A DNA stretch of 64,000 nt from Quercus robur (GCF_932294415.1 NC_065539.1:52905501-52969500); one strand, 5' to 3'; shown: positions 10,943 through 22,042, numbered from the stretch's first letter. Notes: a model not told the origin generated them from the sequence alone. A program made the numbers and translations.

Positions 10943-12204
10943 CTTAAAGAGTAGCATAATCCTCATATGAGGCTCTTTTTTTTGTGTGAATATTGTTACT
11001 TTTTAATTGATTTGGTTGTTTGTAGTTCTTTTGGGCTCTTTTATATATATTACTGTGAATGATGCTTTGATGAACATTTTCTTTCATTCTTTTTATTTTC
11101 TTTTAGGTTTGGGAAGCGTTGTAGACTTTGCATTTTCTTTTCTTTTTTTCAGCTAAATTGAAGTAATTTCCTATTTGTAGTCAGAAATTTCTAACTGAGG
11201 TGTTGGTCTTTCTTTCCTCAAGCAAATGAGTTAGGCTACTTATATTTTGTACAAATGTAACTTTTGCTTGAAACCAGCAATTAACAATTTTCATTCTTAA
11301 AAATTTTAACTTGCAGGGGATGGGATAAAGGAGGAGGATGCTTGCGTCAAGACCATTAGGTGGAATACTCTCATGGAATTGAGCAATCGGGATAACTCTT
11401 GCAGCTACTATTGGCTTGCAAGAAGGAATGGGAGGACCTGCATTTTTTATTTTTTTATTTTATAGTAGTGGTTTATCCTAAGAGTTTAGTTTGATTTGCA
11501 TTTTGTTTGCACCCCATTAAGTTGAAATGTTCCCTCAAACATTACTATCTTAGCTTTAAGATAAAGATAGACCTAACATTATTAGTTACTATTGCTATAT
11601 AATTTTTTTTCAATGCCCTGTTGTAGTAATTGTGGAAATTGTTAACAGATGAATAAAAGCATTTAGAGTGTGCAACAATTTGATATAGAAAATCTAATGT
11701 TTAGTAAGCATTTGGTTCCAAGAACACTAAAGCCAAGACTGTGAAGTAGTTGCATGTTTTTTGGGACTGTTTGCTTTTCAAGCTTTATGTCAATTGGGCA
11801 AGAAAAACTCCAATCCTCTAATACAACCTTAACTAAAAGATAAATGCTATAAATTTGTAAAGTTATTATAAAATGTGATAAAAGTTATGCTTTTATTTAA
11901 CAAAATTAATGCATTTCTGAACCTCTAAGAACAACTTTTCACAGTTAGATTTTACACAAACTCCTTTGTGATCCTAACACATTATGCCATTAAGAAAAAA
12001 AAGTTTAAGATGTTATAAAACTATAGATTTACTATTTAAAATGATGTTATACCCTTTTTTTTATAGTTTCAATAAAATGTTAATCTATTACGTCCGTTAC
12101 ACAATGATTGTTTTTTATCATTAGACCTAAACTTTAAAAGAATAAAAGAAAGATTATATTTAATAGAACAAAAAGACGGATTAAATTTATTTTCTAATAG
12201 TTTT
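9370..12204. other. Helitron interior without recognised genes
   Basis: This is AT-rich sequence with an A-run at about 10916-10942, several T-runs and no long ORF. A segment near 11317-11430 follows TTGCAG and is relatively GC-rich (GGGATGGGATAAAGGAGGAGG), so it may be another captured exon, but I could not identify it. Confidence 0.4.
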
Positions 12205-12232
12205 CCCGTGCATCGCACGGGTTAGCGACTAG
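12205..12232 (+). other. Helitron 3' terminal hairpin and CTAG end
   Basis: A perfect 7-bp stem (CCCGTGC / GCACGGG) with a 3-nt loop is followed by TTAGCGA and CTAG. This matches the Helitron rule of a hairpin about 10 nt before a CTRR terminus, with T as the next host base. Confidence 0.85.
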
Positions 12233-12517
12233 TTAGCTATAAAAGGAGAGCTACAAAGCTTCCCACATCATTTATCTTAATGCAAATGGAGTTATACACA
12301 CACACACAGACACAGATAAAACTTATGTATTTAAAGGGAAAAAACATTCTAATAAAATTCAGACACAATTAATAGAGGACCAAGTAAGATAACAACAAAA
12401 AACTTTCATATATAATAATAAATTTTCTCTCAAATAAATAGTGTTTTTTTTCCCATAACATGTCTACTTATAATAAGTTGAATAAAAAAATCATGTGAAG
12501 CACGGGCCAATTACTAG
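12233..12517 (+). mobile_element. Tail of a second, degenerate Helitron
   Basis: A second 3'-end-like signature (ATGTGAAGCACGGG, then CTAG at 12514-12517, then T) lies 285 bp after the first. The hairpin is imperfect. The first Helitron may have inserted into an older relative, or the two sit in tandem. It contains a CA-rich microsatellite at 12297-12313. No genes. Confidence 0.45.
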
Positions 12518-14345
12518 TATACATCTAAAAGCTGAAGCGTAGTATTTATTGTTGCTATACTCCAGTTGAGCCATATTATTGCCAATCATCTTTTATCTCT
12601 CTCTCTCACTCATCATCATCTTCCCATTATTAATTTTTCAACTTATTTTCATACATTCTCCAACTTTCCCCTTTCTTTTTACCTTTTCATATCCCTACTA
12701 CTATCTACCTTAATGTCACTATTCCTCTATTCCTTTATCTTCATTTTATTTCTACCTCTTCTTATTCCTATCCTATTACTATAAATTTGCTCATTCTATG
12801 CATAGTTTTCTCACACACAAAAAATTATTTCTCTCTCTCTCTCTTTCTCTCTCAATTTTTTTTTTTCCATTTTTTGGTGGATTTTACTATTTTTCTTACA
12901 TCTCTACTTTAAGTTGATGAATTTTTTTTTTTTTTTTTTTATAACTCAACTTTAGGTTGATGTGATTTAGTTTTGTATTTTTAAGTTGTTATATTTTTAT
13001 ATTTTCTTTGATTTCATAGATGTTATCTTATTGAGTTATAAAGATAGTATATAAGAAATTTAATGTTATTTGTAGGGGGTGGATTTGAGTGCTCCTTCTA
13101 TTGGTCGAAAGGTCTCAAGCCCAACTGACCCAATACAATGAATTTTTAGAGAATGGGCTTAAGAACTAAGTGTTAGTCTGAACCACAATCACTAAACACG
13201 GTTAGGTGCCAACAGACCAATAAGGAAATGGGTTCAAGCATGAAATGTTGTCCTCGGGCATTTCATCCGATGAGCTTGGTATTCTTCTCCTTCTACTTTC
13301 AGTACTAGGTTACAGTGGTTTTCAAGACCATGTAGACTGCTGCAATTTTCTCCTTTTTCTCTCTTCCTGCTCTTTTTTCGCGATCCCCCCTTCTTGGAGG
13401 GTCTCTCGCATTATATACTTCTTTCCAGTCGATCTTGACCCTCCACCTGTTGATTGTGCAGGTCATTACTCGAGTGCTTGTCCTATCAGCCACATTCCCA
13501 AGCCCTCTGTGAGTTGCAGCAACCAAGGCCGCACTGTTCAGGGGTCATTTCCTCATTAATGCGGCCAGAACGTTAGTTGGGCGCATTCAATGTGGAGGTG
13601 ACAGTTTTTCCTTGAATTGCTCCTACACCATACCCCTGGGTGCGTCCTTCTGTACTCGTCCTTTCTTCGGGGAGCGCTTTGGGAGGCTACCTTTGAGGGT
13701 GTGCCGTTCTCTCCTTCTGGATTCTGGAATGCTGAGGACAGAATCATCCTCGGCAACATCTCTAAGCCATTTGGACTTTCATTGTACATCCTCAGACATT
13801 TTCTTCTCCTTGGCGCGGGTCTTGGGTCCAGTACAAAGTGGGCCGGGGTCACTAAGTTATTTGGCCCCACATTATTTTATTACATAGCATGACTTAGATA
13901 ATTTGGTATTTATCACTCTATCTTTTGTTTTTATTATTTTTCTTTTCATCTTATTTTCTATAAAGTTGTTATTATCTCTTTTATTCTCTCTTGAAAAAGT
14001 GATTATTCTTTTTCTTTTGGTTTTATATTCTTCCTTGCAAGTCTACTTTAAGTTGATGAATCATTGCATTTTTTAAAACTCTATTTGGGTTAATACGTAT
14101 TAGTGCTATATTTTTTACTTCTCCATCACAAGTAGTCTTTCTCCCATGTTATAGCTTTGATTTGATATTTTTTTGAGTTAATACTTAGTTATTTTTGAAG
14201 TGATAATTGAATTTATATCAAAATACAATATTGATTATGCATTTCAGTGTGCCTATAATTGTATAATATTAAGTGCAATTTTGTTATGATTTTTTATTAT
14301 CATGATAATCTCCTTTAAGAGGATGATGAATTTGAATAATTTATT
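12518..14345. repeat. Dispersed repeat R, copy 1 (interrupted by a solo LTR)
   Basis: The segments 12575-13070 and 13877-14345 together align with 31700-32570: same CT-rich start (ATCATCTTTT...CTCTCTCTC), same internal T-run, same end (AATAATTTATTTGAA). The 12518-12574 stretch (ATCTAAAAGCTGAAGCG) resembles a Helitron 5' end, so R may be a Helitron-derived non-autonomous element; the class is unproven. The proline/leucine-rich ORF at 12566-12784 is compositional. Confidence 0.6.
13071..13871. mobile_element. 801-bp solo LTR with perfect TTATT target duplication
   Basis: It begins TGTAGGGGGTGG and ends GGCCCCACA, with TTATT directly before (13066-13070) and after (13872-13876). The second R copy at 32120 shows the empty site. 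It is more GC-rich than its surroundings. The ORFs inside it (e.g. 13245-13559) have no retroviral-type domains. This structure is the usual product of unequal recombination between the LTRs of a full element. The family is not identified. Confidence 0.85.
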
Positions 14346-14567
14346 TGAACTATTTACCATAGGCAGTGTAATTGTTTTTTACCATGTGAGGTTTAATTTG
14401 GCTAGGGTTTAATTTACTTGAGTTAAATTTAATTAGGTTGGGTTAAGATTCCCTAGTTTTATTTTACTCGGTTGGGTTAGGGGGCATTTTCAGTATTTTG
14501 TTATTAACTGGGGGTATTTTAGACTTAGGATAAAGATATATTCCAAGAATCAAAAGATACCATTGAT
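14346..14567. other. Short spacer, nothing recognised
   Basis: This is AT-rich sequence with repeated GGTTGGGTTA / GTTTAATTT words. No ORF or element signature. It separates repeat R from the Harbinger transposon. Confidence 0.4.
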
Positions 14568-14625
14568 TTAACGCTCTGTTTGTTTCGATGTAAAATATTT
14601 GCAAAGGTAAAATATTTTACATGTA
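14568..14625 (+). repeat. Harbinger left terminal inverted repeat and TTA duplication
   Basis: TTA is followed by the TIR, then nested copies of AAAATATTTTAC that pair with the right end. Subterminal palindromes are likely binding sites of the element's own Myb-like protein (inference from the family). Confidence 0.85.
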
Positions 14626-15925
14626 AAATATTTGCAGGAAAATATTTTCATTTTACAGTGTTTGGCAATGTATATGAAAATGTTGTGTAAAATATTTTCC
14701 AGTGTTTGACACAACGTAAAATGGAAATAAAAAAACCGGTAAAATGAAAGCTCAGAATCAGCAATCAATATTCAAATACTAACTCAATCATTCCATCCGT
14801 ATAGGCAAAGAAAGACACAAATTGCTTAAAGTCATATGTGGCATCTACAAGAAAAAGAAAAAAAAAAAAGATTCTGAGCGCATCATCAGTATAGGCAAAG
14901 AAAGAGAATAGTAGTCATTAAGGTGAAATATTCACGATTTAAAAATGTTCGATGTATATATTAACACTATGCAGAATAGTTTTAGCTAAAGAGTATGACT
15001 GGGGAAGCCATCATAATAATGCTTGTATGTATCATTGTTACTCACATTATTAGGAAGCCATCACTCATTCGATTCTGCCAAAGATGGCTCCTATTGTTTA
15101 TCCGGGATGCTACTTTCTTGCCAGCTTTAGGAACTGAACCCAGCAATAAAATTATTAACGACAAGAAAAGAAAAAAGAAAAATCAATGCAGATTTAATTG
15201 AGCATAAATGCATAAAATGATTACAACTAGCCCATTTATGAACAATTTTCTAAAATTTAACATTGTAAAGCTGGCCCTTAAGTCAAACTACTTCAATCAT
15301 TCCATTCCACTTTCGACCTTCACCCCCTATACCATAACAGTATTCAATACTAACTCTACAGTCTACAGACTATGAACCAGCAGAATTCAACTCAATATAA
15401 TTGTTGCTTGGCAAAGGCATTCCATTCCAGGTACAAGCCCCTCCATAAAGGTTTCCTCCTACTACTTTTATAGAAGGTAAGTGCCAAATCACCACAACCA
15501 CAATCTGTGAAAATTTTCTGCAACCAACTCAATGGCCTACAAAAATTAATAAAGCAGTAGTAAAGAAGAGAGAGATAATCTGTTAGTATTTTCATTTAAC
15601 AATCACCCTATTGTTAAATGAAAGCTCAGAATTAGCAGTCAATATTTCAACCTGATAGTTCAGGTAATCCAAGGAGAGTATCTTGTCCTTAATGGCCTAT
15701 TTCAAAATGAAAGAACCTGCAGAATATTTCCCAACCAATACAGCAGAACTTGCAAAATATATCTGGACAAAATATAACATTATAAAAATACTAATGAATC
15801 CAAAATATAACATTATTTCATAATAACTCCAAAACATGTCAATCAGTGTTCCATAATTATTAATAACCTAAAGAATACCATGGTACCACTAACATGTTTC
15901 ACACAACGTATCCAGCAACTTCAAG
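14626..15925. other. Harbinger 3' non-coding region
   Basis: This lies between the left TIR and the end of the Myb-like gene. Several short ORFs have no domain content. The run of GTAAAATATT words continues to about 14705. Nothing else recognised. Confidence 0.5.
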
Positions 15926-16876
15926 TTAGAAGGTTTTGTTGAAAAATTTCTCCAACCAAAGCTTTCTCATCCTATCATTTTTAGCCATAAAGGCCCTTCC
16001 TGCCTTTTCATCATTAACCAAATGATCAAAAGCTTCATCAAGCATGTCTTCTTCAAAGCCTTCAACATTCATCACTACTTTATGAAGCTCATTTGTATCA
16101 ACTGGGCCATGACTCAGAGCTGTAACAGCTACTGCAATCTGTTTGAGTTGTTCAGTCATCTCACTAAAAGGACTATCTTCATTCATAGCTGCATAAGTTC
16201 TCTTTCTATGGCTGCTCCTTCCCTTAGGTGAAGTTCCATTGGAAGCTTCATGGGCATCTTTTGGCAACGTATCAGTGTCACCTTCAAATTCTGGATTTTG
16301 GATGTCATTTTGTGGGGTCTCATTTTCAACCAATGGAGAATGTTCACTCCATTGCTTTGAAAAGCCACCAGTTGCCATGCCCTTACCAACAACAATAGCC
16401 ATCTCATCATACTGTTCAATTTTTTTTATTTAAATAAGGCGCATGAGCGGGATGAGCCTGTTCAAAGAAATATGACAATGTCAATAAATTGGATGATTTA
16501 ATATAATAAATGTATAAAATGAAGCTCATTTATATAAATTTCATACCATCACTTCAGCATCATAAGTTTGCTTGTCACATGTGATCATTTTCAAATTATC
16601 ATCCCAACCAAATCCACTTTTTTTTTGAATATCCTGAATGAGTTTCCACTCTTTTCTAACCGTACGAAGACGGTTATGCACATGTGATGCATGACACTTT
16701 ACATTAAACTTCACACCAATTTCTTTTGCCACTTTGTCAAGGGATTGAGGCTTATATTTGTTTGAGGGCTTGTTGCCTTGTTCAGCCTCAACAACCAACA
16801 TTTTAAACAGCATGTCACACATTGGTTGTGTCCACCTAAGTTGAGATCCTGGTTCTTTCCCCTTGTTCTTGGACAT
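15926..16876 (-). CDS. Harbinger Myb/SANT-like DNA-binding protein (ORF1)
   Basis: Two exons: 16876-16547 (110 codons from an ATG giving MSKNKGKE) and 16411-15926. They are joined at GTGATG|GTATGA and TTGAACAG|TATGAT in phase 0, for 271 codons. Residues about 11-95 form the Myb/SANT-like (Myb_DNA-bind_3) trihelix: RWTQPMCDMLFKMLV, then a KSLD-type helix (QSLDKVAKEIGVKF) and VRKEWKLIQDIQ ... GFGWDD. The second half is acidic and polar with a basic stretch (HRKRTYAAM). It ends in a helical AFMAKNDRMRKLWLEKFF segment typical of these ORF1 proteins. In PIF/Harbinger elements this protein binds the subterminal repeats and brings the transposase into the nucleus; both are needed for transposition. 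It lies downstream of the transposase on the same strand, about 340 bp from it. No stop or frameshift. The track start with TTG was rejected for the ATG at 16876. Confidence 0.88.
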
Positions 16877-17214
16877 TGCTATAGTCAAAAGGACAATCTA
16901 ATGAATCACAACCATTATGATAATAACAATATAAAACATTATTACAAAAATAAAAACTGAAACAATGGAACAAAAAATTCATCATCAAAAAACAATGCAA
17001 TGCCATGTTGACTTGAACTTGAGGAACCAAATAACAATTTTAACTGTTTCCCCACAAAAATATTCAATTATTACATTTTAAAAAGTATACAAGATATCCA
17101 CTTATGCTCTGTTAGCAACCAAATACAAAGCCAAATAAAGTTGACAGCACCTAATCATAGAAAGCTGTAATACATCATCAACAAATAACTCCAAACAGTT
17201 TGGACTGAATAAAT

Positions 17215-18551
17215 TTATGCATGTCTCCTAATTATGTAGTCAGCCCACATTGCTTGACATATCTCATCCCTCTTATTATTCCATTCTCTACTTTCCACTA
17301 TAGCTTCGTGTCGACTAGGTTGGACTCGATCACTAGACTTTGTCTCAAATGTTCCATCTTGTATAATTGGGTCATTAGGATCAACCCCCATGATGTGATT
17401 GTGAATAACACCACATGCTAAAACTACATCCACTTGTGTATTAAAAGACCAAAATGGTTCTGCATCCAAGACACGAAAACGTTTTTTTATAACTCCAAAC
17501 CCTCGCTCAATGGTAGTTCTCAATGAAGAATGACGAAGGTTGAATAATTCTTTTGCATTTTCAGGTGGATGATCACTAAACTCTTTCAAATGATATCGAA
17601 CACTTTGATAAGGAGACAAGATTCCAAGTCTATTTCCATAACCGGCATCACCAAGATAATATTTACCTACAAATTATGAATCAATTTTTTTTTAAAAAAA
17701 TTCCAGCATAAAACCAAACATAAAGGCTAGTTATCTATATAATACCTTCTGGAATTTTAAGTCCCCTTGGTCTACTAAGTGCATCATTTAAAATACGATA
17801 ATCATGAGCACTGCCTTCCCAACCAGCTAACATATAGGTGAATCTTAAGTCAAACGAAACTGCAGCTAACACATTTTGTGTTGTCCCCCCCTTTCGACCA
17901 CGAAACCTTCCTTGGATTTCAATTGGAACAGATGCACGGACATGAGTTCCATCAATTGCTCCCACACAATCCTAATGATGACCAATATTAAGTAATGTTC
18001 ATTTCAAAAATCACCTAACAAATAAAAAAACAACAAACAAAATTTGAAAAGTTTACCTTAAAGTAAGGATAAAACCTTCTACTATTCCTTATCTCTGGGG
18101 GTATAGAGTTGTCAGATAATCTAACAACATGCCTATATAATTGCAAAACTGCTTTAAGGACAATTTTAAAATATCGATAAGTTGTCTCAATCGATCTATG
18201 GAACCTGGCAACAACGACTCGAAACCTAACATTATGGCCAATAATATGCAAAAACATCAACACCTGCTCTGTAACAGACATGTAGATAGTCTCACATACC
18301 AAATTTCTCTCAACAAGAATTCTACATAATTCATAGAAAGCTACAGGTCTCATTCTTATCATAAAACTGCAACGTGCGTCACCTCGATGAAGAATATCAC
18401 TTATAAAACCTTCTCTTTCATAATCCCGGTTCACACGAGGTTGCCTAATTATAAATCTCCTAGACCTAATATCTTCTAATATTATAGCTCCCACAGCAAG
18501 GACAGATGCAACTGTGGCAAGAACTGCTGCTTGAATTTTTTGGTTATCCAT
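17215..18551 (-). CDS. HARBI1-type DDE transposase of the PIF/Harbinger element
   Basis: Three exons: 18551-18057, 17971-17746 and 17666-17215. They are joined at TTTAAG|GTAAAC, CATTAG|GATTGT, AGAAG|GTATTA and TTGTAG|GTAAAT; phases match and the product is 390 residues. The N-terminal third carries the helix-turn-helix-like region (SVTEQVLMFLHIIGHNVRFR). The nuclease core has VGAIDGTHV (D172), GWEGSAHDYRIL (D222), LGDAGYGN (D247) and NLRHSSLRTTIERGFGVIKK (E294), the conserved DDE signature. It is the usual length for this family. The enzyme would cut at the element's ends and insert at TTA/TAA sites. No stops, frameshifts or missing catalytic residues were seen, and all splice sites are canonical. 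A 1.5-kb leader precedes it up to the right TIR, where its promoter must lie. Confidence 0.93.
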
Positions 18552-20076
18552 CTACATAACAAAACCAAGATAATGAGCTCTTTGAACTTTTCTTTAGCCA
18601 CACAAAACTAAAACAAAATAGAAAAAGCCAACCACACAACCAAAAAGCAGAGGCAGCAACCAAATAAGTGATCAAAGGTGAGTGGTTGTAGATTTTTGAT
18701 GGCCCTATATCCTTTAAAATATCACAACCACATTACCCTTAACCAATGAATCCTTCACCTTACATATATTTACTATGAAATGAACACAAAACCACAGTTG
18801 AGAAAAGTAAGCTGGCCCATTTAAGAACAAATCAATTATAACATACTCTTGTGGCCAATCATATACAAAATATAGCAAAACCCAAAATCTCAGAATTGTT
18901 ACAAAAGCCACTAGATTTATATCTTATGGCAAACCCAAAATCAAGCAATCATCCAGTTTAACAACCGTGCCCAGAACAATGCAAAACCAATTATATAACA
19001 CACATCCAGTTGCTAACAAAATGTACAAAATCAAAGAATAAATGGAAGCAAATGTTTCTATTATAAATGCTTAAAAAAAAAAAAAAAAAAAACCCCATAT
19101 ATTTGCCTAAATCAGTTGTACTCTAACCCCACTGATCACCAATCCATTTTTAGATTGAAAAATTCAAACAGGCATGCACATAGTATTAACTAAAAATCAA
19201 TAGCCCCAACCTTCCCTGCCAGTGGACTCTGCTCACTCCCCGTTCCAACATCCTTACTCTTGTAGATTATCAAAAAAACTAAAAATCAACAAAACATTGC
19301 AAATTATCAAAAAAAAAAAAAAAACCCAGAAAAATGAAAACATTGCAGATTTTAAGTAATACATTGCAGATTATCAAAAAAAAAAAAAAAAACTAAAAAT
19401 CAAAAAAGTTACATAATCGAACACAATATTGTTACATTGCATTGGCCAATGAACCAAATCATTGAACTTAATTGTCTTTAGAAAAGTTAACACTCAATAT
19501 AGTCATGTGGTTGATTCAATTGAAAAACCCAGAAACACAAAAACCCAGAGAAGGGTTAGAGACAACCCAGAAGCGAGCACAAAAGCCATTTTGTTGAAAA
19601 ACCCAGAAACAAAACCATATGACACACCAGATCGAATAGAAAACCCAGAGAAGGGTTAGAGATGAAGAAAAACGAAAAGAAAAGGAGAAATCTAATCTAA
19701 AAAGGTAGAAAAGTACCTGGTTTTGCCGGTGATGGACGGCGCCGGCGGAAGTTGGAGTTGGCCGGTGGTGTCTTGGACCTTGAAGCCGGAGATTGGAGGG
19801 AGAGGGGACCGAAGGTGGCTGGGTTTTTTGGAGAGAAATTTGAAAGGGTGGCTGGATTTTTTTGGAGAGATATATGAGAGGAGAGTTTTAGCGCGAAAGT
19901 GCAGGAGTGATAAGTATCGGGGTGTGAGGAAGTAGCAAATGTAAAATGTTTTCCCAAAATTTTAAGCGTAAAATATTTTACACAAATTTGCTTAGATTGA
20001 TTTGGTTGACTGAAAATATTTTACTTTTGATCAAATATTTTACTGCAAAACAAACACGCTAAAATTGGAAAATATT
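18552..20076. other. Harbinger 5' leader and promoter region
   Basis: This is non-coding, with A-rich tracts at about 19072-19092, 19308-19324 and 19376-19392. A GC-richer segment at 19700-19930 contains the proline-rich minus-strand ORF 19697-19957, which starts just inside the right TIR. That ORF is probably leader sequence rather than protein. A GAGAAGGGTTAGAGA motif is repeated at 19545 and 19649. Confidence 0.45.
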
Positions 20077-20115
20077 TTCCTGAAAATATTTTACATTGAA
20101 ACAAACAGAGCGTTA
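20077..20115 (-). repeat. Harbinger right terminal inverted repeat and TTA duplication
   Basis: GAAAATATTTTACATTGAAA continuing into CAAACAGAGCG, then TTA. It is the reverse complement of the left end. Confidence 0.85.
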
Positions 20116-20379
20116 ATTGATAAAGTAACCGATTGAGAGTATTTATTCATTTTCCAAATATAGTTGATATGTTTCAAAGTTGGGTTGCCCTTAGGGCATT
20201 TATTGATGTATTATTTTAAAAAAATTAATACCACTTTTATAGAAAATATAAAAAGTAGTAAAAAAAATTAGTTTCTTTTTTCTTTTTCCATACAAAATTT
20301 CTAAAAATAGTTCCTAAATCAATATCCTTAGGGCATTCATTAATTTTTCCTTTAAAAAAATGGGAAATTGTGAATTAAA
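20116..20379. other. Spacer right of the Harbinger, nothing recognised
   Basis: AT-rich, no ORF. It contains two copies of TTAGGGCATTYATT (about 20191 and 20329), possibly a small direct repeat. Confidence 0.35.
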
Positions 20380-20566
20380 AAAGAATAATGCTACATGTAC
20401 AAACTATTTTATAATATTTTTACAAATGGTTGATGTTGCCAGCTTCTTGTTGATTTTCATCTAGATCAACCTTTAACATCACTTTTTCATTTACCAATAA
20501 CTACTCACCACATCAATTTTAAATAAAAGAAATTGTAAAAAAGTTTGTATTTCTAACATTACTTTA
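20380..20566. repeat. MITE, second family member
   Basis: The left end AGAATAATGCTACATGTACA and the right end AAGTTTGTATTTCTAACATT are inverted repeats around an AT-rich core. It is the same family as 5284-5447, and core words such as CACTTTTTCATTTACCAATAA are shared. Confidence 0.65.
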
Positions 20567-20738
20567 AAAAAAATTTGGAGAAAGTATAATTTTTTTCCCC
20601 CTAAAAACGCTTTCTGATCAAGTTATAGAAATCGTGAAAAGCATAATAAAATTATTGTTTTGATATTTTTTGGAGTGGAGTAACTATCAAAATCAAAGAG
20701 AGTTCAATTATCTGGTCTCAACGAGTGGACTAAGAGAG
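20567..20738. other. Short spacer, no gene
   Basis: AT-rich, no ORF or repeat signature. Confidence 0.3.
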
Positions 20739-20741
20739 TAA

Positions 20742-21756
20742 GAGCCTGTTTGGTTTAGAGCAATTTTGGGTGATATCACTCAAAACTCATAACTGAGTTA
20801 TCAAAAAAGTGAGACCCACACAAATTTTTTTGTTTGGTTTGATTTTCACATTGTGTTTCCATCACTCAAAATTCAAAAAAATTGAGTTTGAGTGATGGAA
20901 ATAGGAAACACAAAATTGGTATTTTCAAAAACTGAGATACAAAACTCAGTGGCACTAAGGTAATATTCGGACTCTATGGGGCTCATAGGCTTTTGTGTTG
21001 TCTTGTTCATTCAGAGTTGTTTGGTATTACCGTTGCAAACAACCATAGCACCACCACAACAAACCCAGCGCCACCACAACAAAACACCATCAAAACACAA
21101 ACCTAGCCCCACCCAGCGCTGCCACAGCAACCCACTGCAACAAAACACCAATTGAAACCCAAAAACCCGATCTCCATCGTAACCCATAACCCGATCTCCA
21201 CCGTGACTTAAACTAGATCTCCATCGTGAAACCCAACCAACACCCCCAAATGACCACCACCGAAACCCACCATCACTAATTCGACCTTAGCAACCACTGA
21301 AACAACCCACCACTTTAAAGCCAATAACCACCGATTCAAACCAACCAAAAACAGCTAAGAAAGAAACAGAGAAGAGAGAAAAAAAAATCATATATAGATT
21401 GAAGAGGGGAGAGACAGAGAAAGAGAGATAGACAAACAAAATTTGATAGAAAAGAGGGAGAGTCAGAGAAATGAAAGGTGAGAGGATGCCACGGTAGGAG
21501 AAGTAAAGGAGGAAGATTTTTTTTTAATGAGACGCGGGTAGCAACAGTAACAACACTGGGTAGTGTCTGTGGGTGGGGTCCACGGTTTTAGCAAAAAGCT
21601 GTAGAGATATGTAACTGAGTTATGAGTCCAAACAGGTGTTTTGCAATTTTTGAGTGAAGGTGAGATTTGAGTAGGGAGTTATGAGTTTTGGGTTTGAGTT
21701 ATGAGTTTTGAAAACTGAGTTATGAAAACTAAGCTATCTCTAAACCAAATGGGCCC
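20742..21756. mobile_element. Non-autonomous PIF/Harbinger (Tourist-like) element
   Basis: The left end is GAGCCTGTTTGGTTTAGAG and the reverse complement of the right end is GGGCCCATTTGGTTTAGAG. It is flanked by TAA on both sides (20739-20741 and 21757-21759). Subterminal ACTGAGTTATGA words recur at both ends in opposite orientation (about 20790, 21610, 21710). The interior is non-coding, with a C/A-rich stretch (21040-21350) resembling leader sequence. It is not the same family as the element at 14571, because the TIRs differ, so it would need another transposase. Confidence 0.75.
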
Positions 21757-21759
21757 TAA

Positions 21760-22042
21760 AAGCATCCGCACCTGGCATTGTAAATGCCATATGTAAAAGG
21801 TATTTAGCATTTTTTTCCCTCAAAAACCTCCCACATCCGGAATGCTATATACCAAGTATTGCAAAAAAATTTGCAATACTGCTATAGTGCAATTACAGTG
21901 CAATTCTAAAGGTAGAATTGCATTGTAGTAGTATTGTAAAAAAAAAAAAAAAAATTTGTCTACTTTTCCCCCGAAATTTCTCTCTCCTCTCTCATTATTT
22001 CTGTTCTCTTCTCTTTCTTCCTTCTCTGTTTCTCCATCGGCG

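Larger units (their letters stand above)
7321..12232 (+). mobile_element. Non-autonomous Helitron carrying captured gene fragments
   Basis: The proposed 5' end is TC at 7321 (TCTATATATA..., followed by ACCGAAACTTTTGAAGCTCC and CCACGTCAGCAC), preceded by host A. The 3' end is the canonical plant pattern: a hairpin CCCGTGC-ATC-GCACGGG at 12205-12221, a short spacer, then CTAG at 12229-12232 followed by host T. The insertion is therefore between A and T with no target duplication. The roughly 4.9-kb interior has no Rep/helicase ORF. It carries exons of two unrelated host genes in opposite orientations (BUB1-like at 7739, UROD at 8453-9369). The 3' end is strong; the 5' end is inferred from position and composition. 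Confidence 0.7.
14571..20112 (-). mobile_element. Complete PIF/Harbinger DNA transposon
   Basis: The left end reads CGCTCTGTTTGTTTCGATG followed by TAAAATATTTGC. The reverse complement of the right end (to 20112) reads CGCTCTGTTTGTTTCAATG followed by TAAAATATTTTC, so there are terminal inverted repeats of more than 30 bp with two mismatches. TTA flanks both sides (14568-14570 and 20113-20115), the 3-bp target duplication of PIF/Harbinger elements; because the junctions are palindromic TTAA, TAA is equally possible. Many subterminal GTAAAATATTTTAC palindromes lie near both ends. The element encodes, both on the minus strand, an open HARBI1-type transposase (17215-18551) and an open Myb/SANT-like protein (15926-16876). 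At about 5.5 kb with both genes undamaged, it has the makings of an autonomous element. Confidence 0.9.

Noticed and set aside
12566-12784. Leucine/serine-rich ORF resembling a membrane protein
   Set aside because: It is a translation of a CT-rich tract in repeat R. The second copy at 31700 does not keep the frame.
13245-13887. Four overlapping ORFs of 70-104 codons
   Set aside because: They lie within the solo LTR in several frames on both strands, have no domain, and reflect its higher GC content.
19697-19957. 86-codon proline/serine-rich ORF at the right end of the Harbinger
   Set aside because: Low complexity, immediately inside the TIR, no similarity to either Harbinger protein; more likely leader sequence.
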